From CAWJMN01 sp963844055 (lineage in GTDB: Bacteria > Planctomycetota > Planctomycetia > Pirellulales > Pirellulaceae), in assembly GCA_963844055.1 (NCBI GenBank), contig CAWJMN010000001.1, forward strand, positions 2,046,001 through 2,110,000: 64,000 nt of DNA, written 5' to 3'. The translations under genes were made by a program, and so were the position numbers. Shown here in pieces: positions 9,636 through 18,934 of this stretch (the first letter of the stretch is position 1; each line of letters begins with the position of its first letter). The notes beneath the pieces were generated by a model. It made no database searches, was not told the origin of the DNA, and saw nothing but the letters and a program-made list of their open reading frames with translations.

Positions 9636-10013
9636 GTGACAAAGCCAAGCTCTCCCGCTGAATTAATGCAGGAAGTTGATGCCGAGCTGGCTCACGTCTG
9701 GATGGTAAGGGCTTTCCTCAAGCATAGTGAAGAAGCTCAGGAAGATGATGAACTGGCCGAAGTCCATCGTGAACTCTACGACTACATGTTGGCCCTGGGC
9801 GCTCCCTTAAAAGAGCAAGATGCCGAAGCGTATTTGAAGATGGCTCGCAAAAAGCTCGGCCGACTACAAAAGGCTGAGCGTCTTTTTGCCGAGATTCAGC
9901 CCGAAATCTCCGGCCACACCAATTTTCAGATGGCTGCCGCGAGCCTCAAGCGATCCGTAGGTCTGATCACGCAGTTGCTGGAAAGCTCGCCGAATAACAC
10001 GGCTGAGCAATAG
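9636..10013 (+). CDS. conserved small helical protein of unknown function
   Basis: The predicted product is 125 residues from a GTG at 9636, supported by AAGGAG eight bases upstream. An in-frame TTG at 9615 is possible but has no ribosome-binding site. The sequence is soluble, acidic and almost wholly alpha-helical, with heptad-like patterns (ELMQEVDAELAHVWMVRAFL, then YLKMARKKLGRLQKAERLF). I recognise no catalytic motif. It lies 42 bases after tyrS in the same direction and converges with a glycosyltransferase gene. It is a plausible real gene because of the ribosome-binding site and the coding-like composition. Confidence 0.7.
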   Translation: MTKPSSPAELMQEVDAELAHVWMVRAFLKHSEEAQEDDELAEVHRELYDYMLALGAPLKEQDAEAYLKMARKKLGRLQKAERLFAEIQPEISGHTNFQMAAASLKRSVGLITQLLESSPNNTAEQ

Positions 10014-10037
10014 TATCCTTCCCACGCCAAACCGACA

Positions 10038-11672
10038 TTATTGCCCGTTGGGCGGCGTTCCCAAATAGTTGGTATGCCCAACGACCTGATTGGCATTACT
10101 TGGAACACGATTGCCAAAGTGTTGTGGCATCGTGCCGGTCTGCCCTGGGTCGACACGTTGGAATCCAGCCCGTTTGGTGGCGGTGATTTGTGCCGAATGA
10201 CGAACTTGCTCTCGCAGGCGTGTTTGTTCGGGGTGATTGGGCTCGATGGATTCCCAAATGGAAAGGACTTCATCGCACTTCGCCACGTCTCCCGTCGCGC
10301 AAAGCGTCTTGGCGTACCAGCGGATCGACCACCGCTGACGCAGGCCGCCAGAAAAGGCGCGTTGCAGCGGCTGGATGGCCTCCTGCCAGCTTCCTCGCCA
10401 AGCCAGTACGGCACCTTCAACGGCGGTGGGCACCAATTCACGCTGAGGAAAAGTCCCTGGTAGACCATAGGCAATGGCTAGTGCCTCGGCTGCATTCCCT
10501 TCGGACACCTGAGCATCTAGTGCCAGTTGCCCCAGGCGAACCGAGTGTGGCAGTTCTTTTTGTGCTGCGCAAAGCCAGGTCGTTGCTTCAGAATCACGTC
10601 CCATCGAACGCAGGCTGACAGCCTTGCCGGTTGCGGCAATTTCTCGAATGTCGGGCAGATACCACAGCTCGGTGGTGATTTGACCATGTTCAAACGCAAC
10701 TTCATAAGAACGCTGGGCCAATTCACACTTTCCGACCGATTGCAAATAGCCACCCAAAGCCACGAGCAACTGCGCATCCAATGGAAAGCTCTCCATCGCT
10801 TCTAGGCAAATCGCAATTTGCGTTTCGCGTGCAGGGCCTTCACGTCCTGCCGCAGCTGGTGTTCCTAGGTCCCGATCTGGCATCGGAAGTTCGCAAACGT
10901 AATCCAGACACGCCAGCATGCCATAGTACGATTCCAGTAGCTCAGTCGACTCTTTGGTTGCTAGCTCTTTGGCCTGCTGATAGTACTTGGCAGCTTCTTG
11001 ATATTGGCCACGAGTCTGTAGGGCTTCTCCCAGGCAGTTGTACATGTCAGCCGTAGGACCGCCGCGTGCAATCTGCAGGTCGGCAAGTTCTACATTGCGA
11101 CGGGCCTTTTGCATCCGCCTCGCAGCATCCTGCTCACGAGCGCTACGTTCCATCACAATCGGTAAGGGCTCGACTTCCATTCCAAACGAAAATAGCGATC
11201 GTTCGAGGCTCTCGCGAACAAGTCCTGTCCACAGCAGACCTGGTCGGTTGGGAATCAAGCGAATGCGTGCGACTTGTTCGCCGGCCGAAAACTCGTTGAC
11301 CCGCGGCATACTGATCCGCAGTTGATAGGCAGAATTGACTTGAGCTTCTTCATTAACAAACTCGCGCAGCAGCGTCGCGTGGTCTCGGGACAGCGTCTCG
11401 CCCGCATCCATCCACAGGATAAAGTCGCCACTGGCACGAATCTGCAAATGGTTTCGAGCGGCAGAAAAGCTATCTTCCCAGGGGCGATGATAGACCTTAG
11501 CCCCCAGCTTTTCAGCGATCGACGCAGTATCGTCGGTAGAGCCCGTGTCGAGTACCAAAATTTCGTCGGCCACATTACGCAGGGAAACCAGCGTCTCACT
11601 CAGTTCTTCCGCACAATTGCGGGCGAGGATCGCTAGGGTCAGTTTCCGTTTTTGACCGGGGTGCGCTGTCAT
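10038..11672 (-). CDS. family 2 glycosyltransferase with C-terminal TPR region
   Basis: The N-terminal 200 residues are a GT-A fold of family GT2. They contain LTLAILARNCAEELSETL, the nucleotide-sugar region VLDTGSTDDT, the usual SFSAARN segment and the DxD-like LWMDAGE. The remaining 300 residues are helical repeats of TPR type (YNCLGEALQTRGQYQEAAKY, and others) and end in a polar tail. Such fusions are common in planctomycetes and probably glycosylate proteins or envelope glycans in the cytoplasm. The start chosen is ATG 11672 (MTAHPG), with GGA about seven bases upstream; ATG 11684 and 11699 are in frame. It lies alone between tyrS-linked genes and trpS. Confidence 0.85.
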   Translation of the reverse strand: MTAHPGQKRKLTLAILARNCAEELSETLVSLRNVADEILVLDTGSTDDTASIAEKLGAKVYHRPWEDSFSAARNHLQIRASGDFILWMDAGETLSRDHATLLREFVNEEAQVNSAYQLRISMPRVNEFSAGEQVARIRLIPNRPGLLWTGLVRESLERSLFSFGMEVEPLPIVMERSAREQDAARRMQKARRNVELADLQIARGGPTADMYNCLGEALQTRGQYQEAAKYYQQAKELATKESTELLESYYGMLACLDYVCELPMPDRDLGTPAAAGREGPARETQIAICLEAMESFPLDAQLLVALGGYLQSVGKCELAQRSYEVAFEHGQITTELWYLPDIREIAATGKAVSLRSMGRDSEATTWLCAAQKELPHSVRLGQLALDAQVSEGNAAEALAIAYGLPGTFPQRELVPTAVEGAVLAWRGSWQEAIQPLQRAFSGGLRQRWSIRWYAKTLCATGDVAKCDEVLSIWESIEPNHPEQTRLREQVRHSAQITATKRAGFQRVDPGQTGTMPQHFGNRVPSNANQVVGHTNYLGTPPNGQ

Positions 11673-11889
11673 GTGCAAATCCATCCTTGGAATTGACAAG
11701 TATTGGCCAGGTAGGAGGCAAGCTACCTTTAATCAACTACTTGAGTGGGGGCGCAGTTCCATCCTGGAACCACGGCGGAAGTGTACTGATCCGTTACCAA
11801 TCGGGATAGGCAGGTTTTTGACCGCTGAGCACCCGATTTTTCCCGCTCGGACTGCGATTTTTTCGCCCAATGTCGGTGTCGAACGAATT

Positions 11890-12856
11890 TTAAAGCCCGA
11901 TCCCACAAGCTTGCTGGGCTCGGCGTAGCACTTCACTAGCCTTCTTCCGTGCTTTGCTGGCGCCATCCCCCAGGATCTGGGACAGGCGATCACTGTCCGC
12001 TGCTGAGCGATTCACGTCGCTCGCGCGCTTCAGCAAAGTGGCTTTCGGCGATGTCGGCGAGGGCGGTTTTGATTTGGCCGTAGCCAAAGCCCCCTCGGCG
12101 ATACAGCGCAGCCATCTCTTCACGCTGTGTGTCGCTGGCAAAGAGTGAATAGAGCTGAAACAGATGGTCTCCCTCGGGTTCCTTGGGATCTTCCATCGGC
12201 CGCGCATCCGTGGTGATTCGCATCACCTTCTTGCGCATTGCTTTGACGGGTTCAAAAACCTCGATCGTGTTGTTGTAGCTCTTGGACATCTTTTCGCCAT
12301 CCAGCCCTGGCACCTTGGCCGTTGCTTCCACGATTTTTGCCTTCGGCATCACAAAGACTTCGCCAAAGCTATGGTTAAAGCTGCCTGCGATGTTCCGACA
12401 GACTTCAATGTGCTGCACTTGGTCAGCTCCAACAGGCACCGTATCAGCGTCATAGGCCAAGATGTCGGCCGCTTGTAGTACAGGATAAGAAAACAGTCCC
12501 GCATCGGCCGAGATGCCCCGTTCCTTCTTTTCCTTAAACGCGACGCACCGCTCAAGCAGACCCATCGGAGTGCCCGACATCAGCAACCAGTACAGTTCGC
12601 AAACTTCCGGCACATCCGATTGAACGAACAGTGTTGCCTTATTGGGGTCGACTCCCAAGGCCAGCAAATCGAGCGCAGCATCACGCGTGTTTTGGCGAAG
12701 TAGGTCGCGGTCACGCACGGTCGTTAGTGCATGCAAATTGGCAATAAAGAAAAAGGCTTCCGCCTGGTCTTGAAGCTCCAAGTACTGACGGATCGCTCCA
12801 AAGTAATTGCCCCAGTGAAAACGCCCGGTGGGTTGGATCCCTGACAGTACTCGCAT
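11890..12856 (-). CDS. trpS: tryptophan--tRNA ligase, interrupted by a frameshift near the 3' end
   Basis: The product charges tRNA-Trp. From ATG 12856 it begins MRVLSGIQPTGRFHWGNY (HIGH-like motif), and it contains PVGADQVQHIE and the KMSKS loop GEKMSKSYNN. The frame stops early at 11990 after RRESLSSGQ. The next frame continues with the family's C-terminal helix (SDRLSQILGDGASKARKKA, then GIGL) to a stop at 11890. Joined, the protein is about 322 residues, the usual TrpRS length. One extra base near 11993-12003 explains the break. As trpS is normally single-copy and essential, a sequencing error is more likely than a dead gene. A Met twelve bases upstream (12868) is also in frame. Confidence 0.93.
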
Positions 12857-12939
12857 GATGCCGATCATCCTCTGTTCGTAACAAACTGGCAGCGGTCATA
12901 CTGCCGAAAAAGTCGCAATTTACCGCAAAAAACACCCGT

Positions 12940-13881
12940 TTATCGAGTCAGCTTCAAGGTCCCCGTCACATCCGAAACACGCGAGAGGTTCAGTTGGCTA
13001 ACGGCTTCCGGAAGGGCTGCGGCCAGCTTTTGCGTCACTTGGGGATCGTAGTAATTGGCAGTACCAATCTGCACGGCGTTAGCGCCCGTCACTAAGAATT
13101 CCATGACGTCATCCAGCGAGCCGATTCCGCCAATCCCAACGATGCCCGCAGTCAAGCCTCGCTTTTGAAATTCCGTGCGAGCCTGGTAAACGCAGCGTAG
13201 CGCGATGGGCTTAATCGCGGGACCACTTAGGCCCCCAACAATGTTGCCAAGAATGGGCTTCTGCTTTTTCCAATCCACGGCCATCCCAAGTACGGTGTTA
13301 ATCATACTCACCGCGTCGGCACCGGCTTCAGCAGCTGCCGCCGCAATATCGGCAATGCGTGTGACATTGGGGGTTAGCTTTGCCAAAATCGGCAGGCTCG
13401 TTGCGCTACGAACCTTTGCCACAAGTTGCGAACAAAGCTGTGCATCAGCCCCAAAGTCCACGCCATGCGCAACATTGGGGCACGAAATGTTCAGTTCGAT
13501 CGCTGCCACGCCAGGCCTGCCGTCAAGCATTTTGGCCATCTCAACGAACTCATCTTGGTTGCTGCCTGCAATGCTCACGATGGTGGCAGTCGGCAGTGTC
13601 GCAAGGTAGGGAAGGTGATGTTCTAGGAAAGCATCGATCCCATCATTGTCCAGCCCAATTGAATTGAGCAGGCCAGCGGAGGTTTCCACCGTTCGCCACG
13701 GAGCGTTTCCGGGACGCGGATTCTTGGTCACCGTCTTTGGCAGGATGCCACCAAGCATGGTGAAATCGACCAGCTTTTCCATTTCGCGGGCGTAACCAAA
13801 GGTGCCCGAGGCGGTCAGAATGGGATTGCGAAGTTGGAGGCGTCCAAGTTGGACGCGCAAGTCAATGGCGGGCAGGGACAT
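12940..13881 (-). CDS. pyrD: dihydroorotate dehydrogenase, class 1B catalytic subunit
   Basis: This 313-residue FMN TIM-barrel enzyme oxidises dihydroorotate to orotate in pyrimidine synthesis. Class 1B features are visible: NPILTASGTFGY near the N-terminus, KTVTKNPRPGN, and the catalytic Cys134 in ELNISCPN. The FMN phosphate site is VGIGGI followed by GANAVQIGTANY. Class 1B enzymes usually use an iron-sulfur/FAD subunit, PyrK, to pass electrons to NAD; no pyrK is seen nearby. It is followed by trpS in the same direction. Confidence 0.95.
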   Translation of the reverse strand: MSLPAIDLRVQLGRLQLRNPILTASGTFGYAREMEKLVDFTMLGGILPKTVTKNPRPGNAPWRTVETSAGLLNSIGLDNDGIDAFLEHHLPYLATLPTATIVSIAGSNQDEFVEMAKMLDGRPGVAAIELNISCPNVAHGVDFGADAQLCSQLVAKVRSATSLPILAKLTPNVTRIADIAAAAAEAGADAVSMINTVLGMAVDWKKQKPILGNIVGGLSGPAIKPIALRCVYQARTEFQKRGLTAGIVGIGGIGSLDDVMEFLVTGANAVQIGTANYYDPQVTQKLAAALPEAVSQLNLSRVSDVTGTLKLTR

Positions 13882-14202
13882 ACCTTGTCAAACTTCGCTT
13901 CGGCGCAGAAACGCACCACAATCGGAAGTCATTGCCCCAGTGATGACAGCCATCATCTCGTGCGCAGCAAAAGGCAAATGACGATTTCGCCCTCTAGTTT
14001 TACCCCTGAGGCTTCCAAGGGGCAACCGGCGCAGCATTTAGCAGTAGACGCAAAACGTCTTGGGGCTGGCTCGAGCAAGTTTATGCAGCCGCCTTGTCGC
14101 CAATGCGTAACAGGGGCAAAGGCACGAGCACTGGCCGTAAATGTCCGGCCAGCAACAAGCCTTAACCCTTGATAGAGCAGCAACTTGGAGAGTTGCAAAT
14201 AC
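13882..14202. other. intergenic region without a convincing gene
   Basis: About 320 bases between pyrD and the small lipoprotein gene. Open frames here on either strand look like chance: mixed composition, no ribosome-binding site. A hairpin with CTGGCC/GGCCAG arms lies at 14131-14152 but has no T-tract, so I do not call it a terminator. Promoter elements for pyrD may lie here, but I cannot place them. Confidence 0.4.
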
Positions 14203-14421
14203 TTAGATAACGCCGCCGTGCAAGCGTTGGTTCGTGAGATGGCTTGGCTGATCCAAGAACCAAAAACGTTCCCATTCCTTACGTAGCACGCGGAAGTCTT
14301 CCGACGTGAAAATCATTTGGCGGGTACGCTCAGCTGGGTCGCCGGAATAGATGGGCAGAAAGCAGCCCACATTCGACATTACCATGACCGACAAAATGCC
14401 TGACAAAATCAACTTGCGCAT
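14203..14421 (-). CDS. small lipoprotein, 72 residues
   Basis: The start at 14421 is preceded by GGAGGAAAGG, a strong ribosome-binding site. The product begins MRKLILSGILSVMVMSNVGC, a signal peptide with lipobox SNVGC, so Cys20 is probably lipidated. The mature part is only 52 residues, rich in Phe, Trp and Arg (VLRKEWERFWFLDQPSHLTN), and ends RLHGGVI. I do not recognise a family, but the composition and length resemble short lineage-restricted planctomycete lipoproteins. An in-frame upstream Met at 14493 would put 24 odd residues before the signal peptide and is unlikely. Confidence 0.75.
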   Translation of the reverse strand: MRKLILSGILSVMVMSNVGCFLPIYSGDPAERTRQMIFTSEDFRVLRKEWERFWFLDQPSHLTNQRLHGGVI

Positions 14422-14527
14422 CGACCTTTCCTCCGTGAAAGAATCGCATTTCCTACTATCAAAACATTTGCCAAGGCGTGGTCTGCATGTCAAAGACGAA
14501 GCAAAACCCCAGGCAATCCGCCGCCAC

Positions 14528-14902
14528 CTACTGATTGGTCCCCGAAGGTGTTGAACCTTCAGTGCCGGTAGAAGGTTTTACCTCAGCCGCCTTAGCTGCC
14601 GCCAAGCGCTCTGCGCGAAGGGCTTCTAGGTGCCGAACCTTCTCTTCCATCTCCTTGCCTGGTTTGAACGTCACCACGAATTTCTCGGGGACATCAACCC
14701 TTTGGCCTGTGCGAGGGTTGCGAGCCTTGCGAGCCGCACGTTCTTTCACCTCAAACACGCCAAAGTTGCGCAATTCAATCCGACGCTCTTCTACCAAGGT
14801 CTCTACGATCGCGTCAAAAGTCTTTTGAACGATCTCCTTGGTCTTGAGTTGGGTCATGCCAATGGACTCAGAAATCGTCTTCACAATCTCTTTCTTCGTC
14901 AC
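14528..14902 (-). CDS. HU/IHF family DNA-binding protein
   Basis: The protein has 124 residues. Residues 1-92 match the HU/IHF fold: MTKKEIVKTISESIGMTQLK at the N-terminus, IELRNFGVFEVKERAARKAR, and the arm sequence ARNPRTGQRVDVPEKFVVTF with the conserved Pro at the arm tip. A C-terminal tail of about 30 residues, first Ala/Arg-rich then Ser/Thr/Gly-rich, extends beyond the normal 90-95. HU proteins bend DNA and structure the nucleoid. The gene is monocistronic, with a long upstream gap. Confidence 0.93.
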   Translation of the reverse strand: MTKKEIVKTISESIGMTQLKTKEIVQKTFDAIVETLVEERRIELRNFGVFEVKERAARKARNPRTGQRVDVPEKFVVTFKPGKEMEEKVRHLEALRAERLAAAKAAEVKPSTGTEGSTPSGTNQ

Positions 14903-15383
14903 GGGGCTGGCTCTCCTCTGGCAGGCATCATTTCAGGCTTAGTTTTTGTCCCAGTTGGGACGATTCACATTTTCCCAAGTGTAGATGCCACAAGTACTAG
15001 AGTCAAGTCGATTCTTCGTAACTCGAAAAAGTGAAAGATCGTTTCCCGACCATATTCATGACCAACTGCCCAGATGAAGACATTGCCGGAAAACAATGCA
15101 AATCTTTACAGGTAAAGGGTTTGCATCAACTGCCCAGACGCGAACATCATCGAAGGCGACTTAACTTGTTTGCTGGCAGATACTAACGCCGATTTGTTGC
15201 CGGCATAGCACATTCAGAAAGCAAGCTGCCCCAGGTCTCGCCAGTGAAGACAAGTCCTTGGGCTGCTCCCATCATCGACGACCTAGCCGGCAAACTTCAA
15301 CAAATCAGCAAAACCGCTAAACTTTCCCAAATCGGAAAGGTCGAAGCGGCAAACGAGGGTTGTGAATAGCTAGAAAGAAGGTG
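14903..15383. other. intergenic region with a short direct repeat
   Basis: About 480 bases between the HU gene and the cysteine-cluster gene. No convincing gene is present. The 12-base word CAACTGCCCAGA occurs at 15063-15074 and again at 15127-15138, 64 bases apart, each followed by a similar GA-rich stretch ending in ACAT. The HU promoter should lie near 14903-15020. Confidence 0.45.
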
Positions 15384-15803
15384 TTAGATCTTGATGACCT
15401 TCCGCTGGTCCTCGATCTGTTGCAAGGAATACAGCTTACCTTTGCCACTTCCAGGGCAAACCTCGCAGGTATGGGCCCACGCTTCGGGGGTTGCGATGTT
15501 GGAGTCCCAAAACGGCCAGGTTTTGCACTGACGCGGCCGAGATTCGTAAACGGTGCACTTCCGGGTTTCATTATTAAACAGAACGCAGGCCCCGTCAGAA
15601 AACTCCTTAAGGCTGCGTCGGGCACCTACTTTGCGCACGTAGTCGGCCTCAAACTTCTCGACGTCTCCCCCCAGCACTTCGTTGGCGAGAGCCTGGATTT
15701 CCTCTTCGTTTACCCAGACAAATCCCGGGGCACCGGTGCAGCAATCGCCACATTGGCTGCATTGGAATTTCAATCCGTCCTTGTACCAAGGCAACCCTGC
15801 CAT
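15384..15803 (-). CDS. YkgJ-type cysteine-cluster protein
   Basis: This 139-residue protein starts at ATG 15803, with GGAG upstream. It has the pattern of the CxxCxxCC iron/zinc cluster family: FQCSQCGDCCTGAPG near the N-terminus, then ACVLFN, CTVYESRPRQCKTWPFW and HTCEVCPG. Eight or more Cys probably bind an Fe-S cluster or zinc. The family is soluble and its biochemical role is not established. The gene stands alone and diverges from the pilus-like operon. Confidence 0.88.
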   Translation of the reverse strand: MAGLPWYKDGLKFQCSQCGDCCTGAPGFVWVNEEEIQALANEVLGGDVEKFEADYVRKVGARRSLKEFSDGACVLFNNETRKCTVYESRPRQCKTWPFWDSNIATPEAWAHTCEVCPGSGKGKLYSLQQIEDQRKVIKI

Positions 15804-16273
15804 ACGTTCGACTCCGGCCCGAATGACTATAACCCTGAGGAATGATCCGCTTGTGCCAGTGGCACAGCTCACACGGATTACGCGATCACGCATGATCCGA
15901 GGAATGTACCCGATTTACCGGTTGGCGGACTAGCGTCTAAGCCCCAATATCTCTTTTGCGGTCCCGGAATGCCACTTGGTCAACGGTGGGTGTTCCGGTG
16001 AGGTGTGCCCTGTAGCGGAAAAATCGCCCCCGCTAACCACGTATTTTGCTGGAAATCGTTGACTTTGAACCTCGACATTCATTAAATTAAATGGGTGACG
16101 AAAATCGGCACTCAATCACCGCGGGCTCACCCAACTTGTCTTGCTCGCATGCCAAGTCTGGCAGATTGGTACGATATGCAAGTCCTCGGCTGGCTTTCCG
16201 CGAGCTGAAGAAAATGTAAACCGGTGTAGTCGCCACGCTTCACGGTCAGGCTCTACGTGACATAGGGACTTCG
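15804..16273. other. divergent intergenic region upstream of the pilus-like operon
   Basis: About 470 bases separate the cysteine-cluster gene (minus) from pilM (plus). No gene is supported. The AT-rich patch around 16075-16092 (CATTCATTAAATTAAATGGG) is the most promoter-like part, but I cannot assign -35 and -10 boxes with confidence. Confidence 0.35.
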
Positions 16274-18931
16274 ATGGCAAAGAATCAAGCAGTGTGGGGA
16301 ATCGACATTGGACGATGCGCTCTAAAGGCGCTTCGCTGTCGTATCGAAGGCCCCGATGTGGTTGCCGAGGGATTCGATTACATCGAATACCCCAAGCTGC
16401 TCACTCAGCCTGAGGCCGATGCTCCGCAAATGGTCAAAGAGGCGATCGAACAATTCCTCTCCCGCAATTCATTGCGTGGAGACAAGGTCGCGATTTCGGT
16501 CGCGGGCGATGCCGGCTTGGCTCGGTACTTCAAGCCACCACCAGTCGATGTCAAAAAGATCGCTGACATCGTGAAGTACGAAGCGCGTCAACAGATTCCT
16601 TTCGATCTGAATGATGTGATCTGGGATTACCAACGCATGGCAGGCGGCCAAGAGGTCGATGGCTTTGCGATGGATACCGAAGTCGGCTTGTTCGCCATGA
16701 AGCGCGAACAAGTGGCAAAAGCACTACAGCCCTTCATCGCAGCGGCGATTGAAGTGGATATCATTCAGCTCGCGCCGATTGCAATCTATAACTTTGCCGC
16801 GCACGATTTCCTGCCTGCACTTCCCGACGGTGAAGAGTACAACAGCGAAGATCCACCAGTATCGACAGTGATCCTGTCGATCGGCACGGATACTTCTGAC
16901 CTCGTAATCACCAACGGTTACCGCGTATGGCAACGTAATATCCCGCTCGGTGGAAGTCACTTCACCAAGCAGCTCTCCAAGGATATGAAGCTCACCTTTG
17001 CGAAGGCAGAGCATCTCAAGCGAAATCCGAAGCAGGCCGACGATCCGAAGGCTATCTTCCAAGCGATGCGGCAGGTCTTTGCGGACCTCGTCACGGAAGT
17101 GCAACGCTCCATCGGCTTTTTTCAAAGCCTGGATCGCAAAGCCAAAATCGGCAATGTCGTTTTGTTGGGCAACACCACCAAGCTGCCCGGTTTACAGCAG
17201 TACCTTTCCAAGCACTTGTCCACGGATGTCAGGGAAGTTACCAGCTTCCAGCATTTATCCGGGTCTGGTGTAGTCGCTTCGCCATCCTTCAAGGACAACG
17301 TAGCTGCCTTCGGCAATTGCTACGGCCTTTGCTTGCAAGGTTTGGGGCGTGGCAAGTTATCAACCAATCTTCTGCCACGAGAATTCCTCACCGAACGCAT
17401 GGTGCGGGCGAAGAAGCCTTGGGCGGTTGGTGCGGTCGCTGCCCTCATGTTGGCGTTGCCCGTCAACTATCTATTCCAATACAACGTTTGGAACCAAGTG
17501 CATCCAAGCCGCAAGGTAAATGATGTTAGTTGGGAAGATGCAAAGCGAGAGTCGACTAGCGTAAAATCGCGTAGCGATGGTTACGTTACGAAGGACACTG
17601 CTCAGCTACAACAGCTGGACGACATGAAGAAGATTGCCAGCGAGGTTGTCGGCACTGCCGATCGCCGCGTCTTGTGGGCGGAATTGCTTTGTGCCATCAA
17701 CCAGCAAATGCCGGTTTCGGATGGTTGGGCACCAGGACAGATCCCTGATCTCGCCACGCTTCCCATGGAGAAGCGTAAAGAGCTTCATATCGAATACATC
17801 GAAAGCCAGTACTTCACCAACCTTGATACTTGGTGGACGATGTCGGGCGTAAAGAAGGCCTTTGCCGAAGGCCTGACCGAAGAAGAAAGACTCGAGCTCT
17901 CCAAAGCTCCAGCGGCCGGTGGCGCAAAGCCAGCCGCAGGTCCCGCTGCAGCTCCAGCCATGCCTACGGGCGCCGGTGGTGCGACTGGCGCACCCGGTGG
18001 AGCACCTGGTGCTCCCGGAGGTTCGGGTTATGGCCTGGGTGGTGCAACCGGTGGCATGCCATCCGGATTTGGTGGCCCTGGTGGAATGTCGGGCGGTCAA
18101 GCAGGTCCCGCTGTTGATATTGATATCAACGTTCCGGGGCCAACCGGTCCAGGCTGGGTTATCGAAATCAAGGGGCACCACTTCTTCAACTCCAACGATG
18201 CTGCACTGCAACGTCAGATTGGTGCTGCTCACGTGAAGGCTCAATTCCTTCAAAAACTAAAGTTTGGCCAAGCAACGCTGCCGGCCAAATTTGGACAGCC
18301 CCCTGCAATTTTTTCGATGAAGGACATTGGGATTAGCTATCCAATCATGCTTCCTTCGGGCAACCCAAACTTCAACAACAAGATTCCTAATCCGAATTAC
18401 GTGCCACCCAAGCCAGCTGCCAAGCCCGGTACCGCTGCCGCTGGTGCGGCCGCCGAATCCGCAACGGAAACCGAAGCAGATGCTTCCGCACCTGCCGCGA
18501 ACGATCCTAACAATGTTCGAGAGATTGACGCTCCGCGCTTCGACTTCACCATTCAATTCGTATGGCAAGAGAAGCCCATGAAGATTCGTTTGGAAGAAAT
18601 GCAAAAGCGGGCGACGGAAGCCGCTGCTGCAGCTGCTAAAAATGCGGCTGCCGCTGCTCAGCCAGGACAACCAGGTCAGCCTGGTGTACCGGCTGGTGGT
18701 CCTGTAGCTCCCGCTGGCGCTCCTGTAGCTCCTGCAGGTGCTCCTCCTGTTGCACCTGGAGCCGCCCCAGTGGCTCCAGCTCCTGCCGCAGCCGCACCCG
18801 TGGCCCCCGCAGGTGCAGCCGTACCGATGCCAGCTGCCGCAGCTCCACCGGTTCCTGGTGCAGCACCTGCTGCTCCTATGCCTGCCAATGTCGCTGTTCC
18901 AATGCCTGCTGCCACACCGAAGGGACCCTAG
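16274..18931 (+). CDS. pilM: PilM-PilN fusion protein with repeat-rich C-terminus
   Basis: Residues 1-350 are an actin-like PilM domain: GIDIGRCALKALRCRIEG, KIADIVKYEARQQIPFDLND, the phosphate loop LSIGTDTSDL, and VLLGNTTKLPGL. At residue 365 a PilN-like part begins with NLLPREF and a membrane span, PWAVGAVAALMLALPVNYLF (about 382-401). A periplasmic helical region follows, with Gly/Pro/Ala tracts near 555-610 and a long Pro/Ala/Val-rich C-terminus from 800. PilM and PilN normally are separate proteins that join the cytoplasmic and periplasmic sides of the type IV pilus or type II secretion machine. The next gene starts four bases after the stop. An alternative reading is a type II secretion GspL-like protein. 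Confidence 0.85.
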   Translation: MAKNQAVWGIDIGRCALKALRCRIEGPDVVAEGFDYIEYPKLLTQPEADAPQMVKEAIEQFLSRNSLRGDKVAISVAGDAGLARYFKPPPVDVKKIADIVKYEARQQIPFDLNDVIWDYQRMAGGQEVDGFAMDTEVGLFAMKREQVAKALQPFIAAAIEVDIIQLAPIAIYNFAAHDFLPALPDGEEYNSEDPPVSTVILSIGTDTSDLVITNGYRVWQRNIPLGGSHFTKQLSKDMKLTFAKAEHLKRNPKQADDPKAIFQAMRQVFADLVTEVQRSIGFFQSLDRKAKIGNVVLLGNTTKLPGLQQYLSKHLSTDVREVTSFQHLSGSGVVASPSFKDNVAAFGNCYGLCLQGLGRGKLSTNLLPREFLTERMVRAKKPWAVGAVAALMLALPVNYLFQYNVWNQVHPSRKVNDVSWEDAKRESTSVKSRSDGYVTKDTAQLQQLDDMKKIASEVVGTADRRVLWAELLCAINQQMPVSDGWAPGQIPDLATLPMEKRKELHIEYIESQYFTNLDTWWTMSGVKKAFAEGLTEEERLELSKAPAAGGAKPAAGPAAAPAMPTGAGGATGAPGGAPGAPGGSGYGLGGATGGMPSGFGGPGGMSGGQAGPAVDIDINVPGPTGPGWVIEIKGHHFFNSNDAALQRQIGAAHVKAQFLQKLKFGQATLPAKFGQPPAIFSMKDIGISYPIMLPSGNPNFNNKIPNPNYVPPKPAAKPGTAAAGAAAESATETEADASAPAANDPNNVREIDAPRFDFTIQFVWQEKPMKIRLEEMQKRATEAAAAAAKNAAAAAQPGQPGQPGVPAGGPVAPAGAPVAPAGAPPVAPGAAPVAPAPAAAAPVAPAGAAVPMPAAAAPPVPGAAPAAPMPANVAVPMPAATPKGP

Positions 18932-18934
18932 TTC

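Noticed and set aside
13953..14198. An 81-codon minus-strand frame in the pyrD gap
   Set aside because: No start site and mixed composition; better explained as intergenic sequence.
16157..16185. TGGCAG...TATGCA resembling a sigma54 promoter before pilM
   Set aside because: The GG and GC elements are not at the fixed 10-base spacing in any register.
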